Source of the DNA: Drechslerella dactyloides
Taxonomy: Eukaryota > Ascomycota > Orbiliomycetes > Orbiliales > Orbiliaceae
Length of the DNA stretch: 64,000 bases
NCBI GenBank assembly: GCA_020064725.1
Contig: JAGTWJ010000001.1
Coordinates: 3,596,001 to 3,660,000 of the forward strand
Direction: 5' to 3'
The translations under genes were made by a program, and so were the position numbers. The notes beneath the pieces are model-generated. The model did no database searches and was not told the origin of the DNA. It saw only the letters and a program-made list of their open reading frames with translations. Of the stretch, positions 56,330 to 64,000 are shown one piece after another (within the stretch, counting starts at the first letter, position 1; every line of letters starts with the position of its first letter).

Positions 56330-59300
56330 TCAAGACTCGCCCTCCTCAGGGACAGGGTCGCAAGTGCAGAACAGATGCGTGTCGCCGTACGCTAGTTCCC
56401 CACGATAGTCAGCAATCACATCCTCAATCGACCTAACTTTGAAAAGAGTCGCTAGCTCAGGCACTCACCATCATCTACTCTCGCCACTGACGGCCAAAAC
56501 TTCTTCTCCCGAAGATGCGGCAGCGGATACGCCGCCCGCTCCCGCGAATAGCCCCTCGTTTTCCACACCTCCTCTCCCTGCAGCAGATCCTTCATCGGAT
56601 GTGGTGCCATCTTGAGCATATTCACATCCTTACTCGCCTTCCCTTCCTCGATCTCGCGGATCTCCTGCCGGATCTCGATCAGCGCGTCGCAGTACCGGTC
56701 CAGCTCCTCCTTGCTCTCGCTCTCCGTCGGCTCGATCATCAGCGTGCCGGGCACCGGCCAGCTCATCGTCGGCGCGTGGAAGCCGTAATCCATGAGCCGC
56801 TTGGCGATGTCGACGACTTCTATCCCCGCCGTCTCCTTCAGCTCTCGCGGGTCCAGGATGAACTCGTGCGCGCACCGGCCGTTCTCGTTCGTGTACAGGA
56901 TCTTGTAGTGCGCGCTGAGCCGTTTGGCCATGTAGTTTGCGTTCAGCAGGCATACTTGCGTCGCGTACTTGAGGCCTGCGGCGCCCATCATCCGGATGTA
57001 CGACAGGCTGATGGGGAGGATGCTCGCGCTGCCGTATGGCGCTGATGAGACGGGGCCGATGGTGTTGGAGGCGCTGGAGCGCTGGTATTCGCCGTCTGGG
57101 TGTGATGGGAGAAAAGGGGCGAGGTGGCCCGCTACGCATACGGGACCGACGCCGGGCCCGCCGCCGCCGTGGGGGATGCAGAAGGTTTTGTGGAGGTTCA
57201 GGTGACAGACGTCGGCTCCGAGGAAGCCGGGGGATGTCAGTCCGATCTGGGCGTTCATGTTGGCGCCGTCCATGTAGACTTGTCCGCCGTTGTCGTGGAC
57301 GATCTTGATCGCGTCCTTGATAGCGGGCTCGAAGACCTAAATATGTGCGACAAACAACTGGTCAGCTTTCGTGGTATCCTTCAAGATATCAGGAGGAAGC
57401 GGTTATGCATACTCCATATGTGGACGGGTAGGTGATCATGACACCCGCAAGCTTATCCCCGAGGCCTTCCGCCTTCTTTTTCAAATCTGCGATATCCAGA
57501 TTGCCGGTCTTCGGATCACACTTGACCGAAGCAACCTTGAAACCGACCATTGCAGCACTAGCAGGATTCGTGCCATGCGCGCTAACCGGGATCAGAACTG
57601 TATCCCGCTGGCCCTGACCGATCGACTTGAGGTAGTTACGGATCATCCTGAGGCCCGTGAATTCACCTTGCGCTCCAGAGTTGGGCTGTATGCTGCAAGC
57701 ATCGAACCCGGTGATGTTGGTAAGATACTCTTCTATCAGTTCGACCTGTTTCGTCAACAGACCGGTTGTATCACGCTTGGCCATCGGATGAAGGTTGGCC
57801 AGCTCGGGATACGACAATGGGACCATTTCGGCGGTAGCGTTCAGCTTCATGGTGCACGACCCGAGAGGAATCATGGTGTGAGCGAGCGAGAGATCCTTGG
57901 ATTGGAGGTGGTGGATATATCTCAGCATTTCCGTCTCGGAGTGGTGGGTGTTGAAGACGGCCTGCTCCAAGAACGGGGTCTCTCTTGCGAGAGCCTTTCG
58001 AATCTGGCCCATCTCACCCGAGTCCACGACGTCCTTTGCTGCAGATTCCAAGATGGTTTTCACATGGCCAATGTCAACGGGCTTCTTCGGACCGTTTCCT
58101 TCCGGGCTCGACCTTTCTTCTGGTGCCTTCGCACCCTCGGCTTCCGACTTACTGGCCGACCCCTCGCCAGATACGTGCCCTCGATGCCACTCCACCCCGC
58201 CAGGACCATGCTTCATGAATCGAACCAGCAGCACCGTGATATCGGACCACGTCACCGTCTCGTCAAACGAAAGCCTTGTGGCCGGTTTCCCGTCGATTTC
58301 CGTCATCAAAGTCGCGCACTTTGGTTCCATCCCAAAGTATTCGAATGCCGAAGCGGCATTCTTGGACGCAAAGCTCACTTTGACGGTATCGAAATCGCTC
58401 TCTTCGATCAAATCTTGCGGCCAGCCGAGCTGGACAAGGGCTTTGACAAAGACCTGCCGCATGGAAACCACGCTCTGGGCAATCTGCTTCAGACCCTGAG
58501 GCCCATGATAGACAGCGTACATGGCGCTCATATTCGCGAGCAGGGCCTGTGCCGTGCAGATGTTGCTAGTTGCCTTCTCGCGTCTGATATGCTGCTCGCG
58601 GGTTTGGAGCGCCAGACGGTAGGCCTTGTCGCCCAATCGGTCCTTCGACGCTCCGATCAGACGGCCGGGAAGCTTCCGCTTTTGCTTGTCCGTCGTGGCG
58701 AAGAATCCTGCATGCGGTCCACCCGCTCCCATCGGCACTCCGAATCTCTGAGCGCTCCCGAAAGCTACGTCCGCACCCCATTCGCCGGGAGGCTTGAACA
58801 AAGTGAGGGCTAATAGATCCGTAGCGCAGCAGACTATACCGCCCTTCTGGTGGATCGTCTCGGTGAAAGTCGGGAGCCATTCCCCAGTGTTCCCATTGAC
58901 GTCCGGGTACTGGACCATAGCACCAATCATGTCGCCGTCGCCGATCAATTCGTCGAGGTTTGACTTTTCAAGATCCGCTACCACGATCTTGATGTTGAAA
59001 CCTTCGGCGCGAGGGTATAATCCGGCAATCGTCTGTGGGAACATTTTGTCCGACACCAGGAAAATTTTCTTGGTCGACTTTTGCTTCGAGGCTGAGAGAG
59101 ACGCGTAGGCGAACGTCATCGCCTCCGCTGCGGCGGTGAGTTCATCAAGGACAGAGGCATTGGCGATTTGGAGGCCCGTTAGCGACGTGACCATCGTCTG
59201 GAAGTTGATCAGCGATTCCAAGCGGCCTAGAAAGTGGCAATTGATACGATTAGATGTTGTCTTAACCCATTAGCAAAATATAAGACCCGGTGGAGCTTTG

Positions 59301-59930
59301 AGTACCTTGGCTGATTTCCGCTTGGTAAGGGGTATAGCTGGTATACCACTCCGGACACTCCAATATGTTCCGCTTGATGACCTCTGGGACCTTGGTGCCG
59401 TAATAACCCATCCCGATCAACGACTTCGGGCTCTTGATAGACGCAGCGATTGTCTGGCTCACGCGAATCCATTCGCTCTCAGAGAATGGGCGAGATCCGA
59501 CCTCCAATTCTTTCTCCGACCTGATCTGCTCTGGGACGACGCTGGCAACGAACGCTTCCAGTGAGTCCACTCCAAGAGCTTCGAGCATCTCCTTGACATC
59601 TTTGGGATCCGGCCCAATATGCCTTCTCGGCAGCGAGTCAAGGTTTGGAATCGGTTCCTGCGCGTGGAGCAATGGCTGACCCTCGAAGAGGGGTTTTTCC
59701 TGCAGAAACGGAGGCGTTATGGAAAATCCCCGGTATCTGTAAGGGAGAACCTTGGGCTGTGTATTCGCTGCGGGATTCTGGGTGGTCGTCGCTGTCGTCG
59801 ACAGGTTTGGAGACGAGCTGAGGAGGCGAGTCGGCTGCCATTTTGAGATCAGATGCGCACGCGAGCGAGCTGCAAGTAGCTGTCGCGTGGGATGCAGCGT
59901 CCGAGTTGAGACTCTCAGAAGCGGCGTCAT
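56330..59930 (-). CDS. GCV2: Glycine dehydrogenase (decarboxylating), mitochondrial P-protein
   Basis: Four exons on the minus strand, 59930-59306, 59226-57413, 57336-56469 and 56391-56330 (introns of 79, 76 and 77 nt), 1122 residues. Residues 1-50 are a mitochondrial presequence (RVSTRTLHPTRQLLAARSR). The N-terminal lobe starts with LPRRHIGPDPKDVKEMLEAL; the C-terminal lobe contains the PLP-binding Lys863 in HLNLHKTFCIPHGGGGPGVG and MDGANMNAQIGLTSPG. The last exon of 62 nt restores RVDDAYGDTHLFCTC. The enzyme decarboxylates glycine and passes the aminomethyl group to the H-protein lipoyl arm in the glycine cleavage system, feeding one-carbon units to folate. An extra Ser/Glu/Lys-rich linker (about residues 557-594) makes it longer than the usual 1000-1060. 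I saw no loss of catalytic residues. Confidence 0.97.
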
Positions 59931-62900
59931 TGCGACGTATCAGGCAAACGCCTCGTGGATCCACTGCACTGCAGTCCAGAAGAGCGGCCGCGTGGTGACT
60001 GCGATGCTGGCAATGGCTGCTGGAAAGAATCAACCCGGAGATAACAGAGACGGAAAGAGTATCAGCTTCAAGCAGACGACCGAAGGGATATCATGGGTGA
60101 AAGGCGCATGTGCAGCGTGGAAGGAAGGTTGTGGTTGAGGGAGAAATTTTCGCGATAGTGGTACTAGAGAGGTCCGAATGTCATATCAGAGACAACCACT
60201 GGCCACCGTTAACGTGTGATACCGCCGCACAGACGGGACCCTAGCCCAGTCGGAACGTTAACATGACTTGGTGCTCCCGATGAGAAGGAAAAAAAAAAAA
60301 AAAAAAAAAATCTAACTAACTTTTCAAAGCTCGCGGACCCCATCGCAATTCGGCTATCGATGGAGCTCCAAATGCGAGCTACAAAATATCGGATGCAGCT
60401 GGAGGGGCAATTGTCCCTCATTGCATCAAACTGGTTAGTCGCGCATTGCGTCCACCGATAAGCAAGGGACCCGCCGCCAGAATCTGCAGCTTCGACCACA
60501 GCAGGCCATCTTCACACCAGCGCCCGCAGAACGCTCCGCACTCCGCGTCGACGGCCAGCCAACCAGACGCAGAAGAGTCGCATATTCTGCACCATCGCCA
60601 TTCATCCGCCGTGCAGCACGATAACGGGAGAACTCGGGCCAGCTGGCGCCGCATCGTCGCTCGGTGGGTTTCCGAGAGGTCGACGCTGGAGTTCGGGCCC
60701 CGCCAAGGCCCTCCGGCAACGCATCGGTCTCTTTTCGATTCTTTCGCGATGAAAGTCTCCGACTGGAAGCACGGTTCGGCCAATTGTTGATTGGTCCTGC
60801 ATGGCGACCCCGAATGCCCACATCGGGCATCTGGACGGGTTGGAGCCTACGGGAGAGCCTGCGCGAGCACCCTTGCGAAGCCCGCTGCCTGACTTCGGAT
60901 GACTGTTCGGTGTTCGTCGAGCTACCAAGCTGGGCCAGTCTTCAAGCGTTGTATTGTGGTTACAACGCACAGATGTCGTGGTTCCAGTCTTGACCCTCGT
61001 GGTTCCTGGTCTCACAACCCAGCCGCACAGATCTCCCAAGAGTTTGGCTACGATACTAGTATGCAGAGGAAGTTCTACAGGTAGAGTTTTATGTTAGGTC
61101 TTGACACCATCCATCATCTGGACCCCTGGTAGTATACTACCCTTTAGAAATATGTATCTTTGTGGGTTGCGCTGCAGGACTAAGTGTGTAAAATCTAGCT
61201 GCAATGTGGACTAGCTACTCGGTAGCTGCGCGGCAGTACCTAAACTCGCCTCAGTCGTATATATACCCAGGTATACATTTGAATCAAATTCAGATACTGA
61301 AATCTTACAGTGCGGGGCTTTATATATGGTCATCGCCTATATACATAGGGGTCCTTACCGCAATGTGTTCATGTCTATATCTGTGCCTGTGTTTGTATAC
61401 TACTTCCAGCTGTATCTGCATTTACTTGTATGTATTGTTATTAATCACTAAAACCATGGATACCTAGAATACGTTAACTTTTAACAATAAAGATCAGATA
61501 GTTCTTTAATCGAGTAACTTTCTACATTTTTTTTCTTAAGCAGGATTAACAAAAGCCCTCCTTGCAGTCGGGCATACGGGCCCTTTATTAATTCTATTCC
61601 GTTAAAGCTCTGTCTCTATTCCGAAATAGATATTTCCGTAATCAGGTCTCTGGTTTATATATCTGTGATTCGTGAGTCTTCTATGGGGGCCAGCGCGCGA
61701 TGGGTATAAAGGCTCTGACTGCAAGATCCCTTCGTTCGTGGGCATGTTTGCATCTCCATTTTTGTCTATATTTCCTATTACTGCATGCATATACCATAAG
61801 TGTCCGGAGAAAACAACATATTTCGGATACCCTTCCGCTCTGGGAGGTTTGCACGTGTGATATATCCTCCCCTGAGTTAGCAAAGGTCTCCTTACAACAT
61901 TGCCGCACAGGTTTGCCTATTCCGCTGGGTTGTGCATCGTTTCCCGCAAATCAGCTGCTGAATGCAAATCGGCAGGTTATGATATTTTCCTACTCACGTA
62001 ACCAGGAAATTCCAAATCAGACTGAATCACGATTCTGCTATGGGAGCCTTGCCTAGAATGAGGTATTTGTATTTTGGGTCGGGCAGATTAATAAAGGGTT
62101 ACAGATTGTGATGTCAAGAAGCAGCAGGCTTTACGAGCGAAAACAATCCTCTTCGCCAGGAGCGATTTAGCTAATTAGCCTCGTTACCCACCCTTAGCTA
62201 AGCAGCCTTACGGTACTAAAATCTCTCCTATATTCCCGAAGGTACTCGAGTCAGCCTCGCGAAGACTGCCAGAACCATGAATTTGGGAATCGGCGGTCAA
62301 GCATCTACAAAATCCTAAGTCTACGAGAGCGATCAGTCAGCAGATTCCACGTAGAGCCGATCCTTGCTGCATGCTCTGGCCGCGGTGGTTTTATGACAAT
62401 GCTGCCACTGCTATACATTTCACCGTTCGTACGAACCGTCACCAGCTCTATAATTCAAATATCAGACAAACCGCCTAAATCCATAAAGTGCTGGGAAACT
62501 CGGAGTTGACTCCAAAAGAGGCTGCAAGCATGCAGTTAATTGTCATCCTGATGTGATAGTTCCCTCTAGCGCCTGGTATCGATGGTAGATACTTCCGGCC
62601 TCCACCAGGCTGGGCTACCGTGCACCCAGCTTCTGATTTACGAAACAGAAGCTGGGTACGAGAGCAGGCTCCACTAGGGGATAAATTCCCGTCGCACGAT
62701 AGGATTCGACGTGATAGAGCTCCCGTCAGCACCATAGATGTTAACCCTAGAGCGTAGGCGAATTGGAGCGAGGAACTTATTTGTAAGCAAGTCCTATAGA
62801 TATGGTCAGGCATACGAGATCCCTTTTCTCAGCCCGTATGTCGGGGAAGATGGCCATGTCATTCGCTAACCTGGTGTTTGCGGGCCGCATTTCAGCTCGA

Positions 62901-64000
62901 TTTGCGAGGTAACAACCCGTTCGCGAGCGCCGGTTTCCGAGATCAAAGGGCAGCGGGCTGGCTTCGCGAGGTGGGTGCGAGATCTCATTTGCGGATTTGA
63001 TGACAATGTGGTCCTGTCGGAACTGAGGCTGACACCTTAATCGAAGCCATTTCCCAGTGTTCCCGCTCAATATCGCATGGCCCGCGAGTCGTCAGTCTCC
63101 CGCCCAGTCGTCGCACGACTCGCAGAACTTCCGATTTAAACACAGTTGTACAGCTAGAACATGCCAGCGTGAGACGTACTTCGGAGCGCACGCCATTCCG
63201 TCCTCAGGGTCCAAAACGGGGAATTGGTTGGTCACCCGCTTCTCTTCGATCCAGCCGCCAACCGAAAATGTCGACGGGACGTTGGTCACGATCCTATGAC
63301 ATGACCCCTCTGCCGTGTGATGTTCCGACTCATATGTACAGACGTCCAATTAGCTACGGGAGCCCCTAAGTGCCGCGACACGGCCCGCGCACTAGCAGGG
63401 AAACTCAGAACGGCTGGCTCAATCTGACACAAAGCAAACGGCTCGAAAGCCGCACATGAGCCCGGACGTAGCGTATGATCCTGGAATTGACAATACCCCT
63501 CGAGCCATCCACGGTCTCCACTTGCGGTCCTTTAGGAGACTATAGACATTCTTTAGTCACTCTTGTGTACTTGAAGCGTAGTAGTCGCTCTCAGAGAGCC
63601 ACCCTCAGCTGAGGATGTACACGCATACGGCCAAGATCATACTCCTAGGTGAATTCAGGTCAGGAGACTACGAACAACAAGAATAGAAGCACCGTGCATG
63701 TAACTTACCCAGAGTTTTAGATACGATGAACGCAGCATAGATGATACCCCGTAATACAAATAACGGGCCGGTTGCAGCTACTATCTACCCCAATCAAGAA
63801 TCATGACTCTCAGACGCGTTTCTGTGACAGCGAGGAAGAGCGAACGTGGACAGAGTCTCCACCAGCTGAAAATCCAAACGTTGCAAACTGTTACCTACAT
63901 TTAATGACACCAACGAAGCCGGAAAAAGAAACGAAGCAAATGAAGAATGAATGAATGAACTGGAAGCAACTAGAAACAAGCGTCCCAAGCAAACTTAGTA
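59931..64000. other. Terminal 4 kb without a supported gene
   Basis: Contains the GCV2 promoter, a 22-nt poly(A) run and then mixed-composition DNA. Short protein-like minus-strand stretches near 62480-63350 (e.g. EEKRVTNQFPVLDPEDGMAC) are broken by stops and shift frame; they may be remnants of a decayed gene. No complete model could be built. Confidence 0.35.
60289..60310. repeat. 22-nt poly(A) homopolymer
   Basis: An uninterrupted run of 22 A on the plus strand (T on the GCV2 sense strand), about 360 nt upstream of the GCV2 ATG. It could be a nucleosome-excluding poly(dA:dT) promoter element or the tail of an old retroelement insertion. No target-site duplication was recognised. Confidence 0.7.

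Noticed and set aside
57371..58813. 480-codon open frame on the plus strand opposite GCV2
   Set aside because: It lies antisense to well-conserved GCV2 exons and crosses its second intron. Composition is that of a complementary-strand shadow (His/Arg/Gly-rich) and no domain is present.
1..64000. CRISPR arrays, rRNA genes, complete tRNA genes, LTR pairs, transposase or reverse-transcriptase motifs
   Set aside because: Looked for and not seen. Tandem repeats present are simple microsatellites; a full repeat search could not be run by eye.

Overview
This 64 kb window comes from the nuclear genome of a filamentous ascomycete (Pezizomycotina-like). The genes are split by short introns, mostly 50-130 nt, with GTRNGT donors, CTAAC/CTGAC-type branch sites and C/TAG acceptors. 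Several families are recognisably fungal: a Rog1-type DUF676 serine esterase, MGM101, a Dal5-type MFS carrier, a Mep/AMT ammonium transporter, mitochondrial glycine decarboxylase (GCV2) and a bZIP factor. Intergenic DNA is AT-rich with tetranucleotide microsatellites. I could not fix the order or genus by eye. I saw no bacterial operon structure, rRNA, complete tRNA, CRISPR array or intact transposon.

Layout. 0.7-7.7 kb: a small membrane protein, a secreted Ser/Thr-rich protein, and a ~1200-residue Rog1-like lipase whose upstream region carries a palindromic CRE and a CACGTG box. 8-12.4 kb: three consecutive orphan genes whose products all carry paired-cysteine (zinc-ribbon-like) motifs; the third has a long Ser/Arg-rich disordered tail. 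12.9-15.2 kb: a seven-exon Kelch-repeat type I membrane protein. 17-20 kb: a head-to-head pair, MGM101 (mtDNA maintenance) and a putative mitochondrial protein with RRM-like modules. 20.3-24.2 kb: an orphan with a Gly/Ser/Cys/His tail and a six-exon MFS anion permease. 24.2-38.7 kb: a gene-poor AT-rich stretch with one clear gene (secreted Pro/Tyr- and Thr/Val-repeat protein, 29.3-30.1 kb) and several short or decayed coding-like segments. 38.7-40.4 kb: an ammonium transporter with both twin-histidine residues and upstream GATA sites. 46-50.4 kb: a secretory-pathway RING-H2 protein and an F-box-like orphan. 51.8-55.3 kb: a bZIP factor with a structured leader and a two-TM protein. 56.3-59.9 kb: GCV2. 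60-64 kb: no convincing gene.

Functional threads. Nitrogen and one-carbon handling recurs (ammonium transporter with GATA sites, Dal5-like permease, glycine decarboxylase, a bZIP of the amino-acid-starvation type), but these genes are scattered and interspersed with unrelated ones, so I do not call a cluster. The spliced models below were built by hand by checking reading-frame continuity across each intron. Where no intron was needed, the model is the open frame from an ATG.
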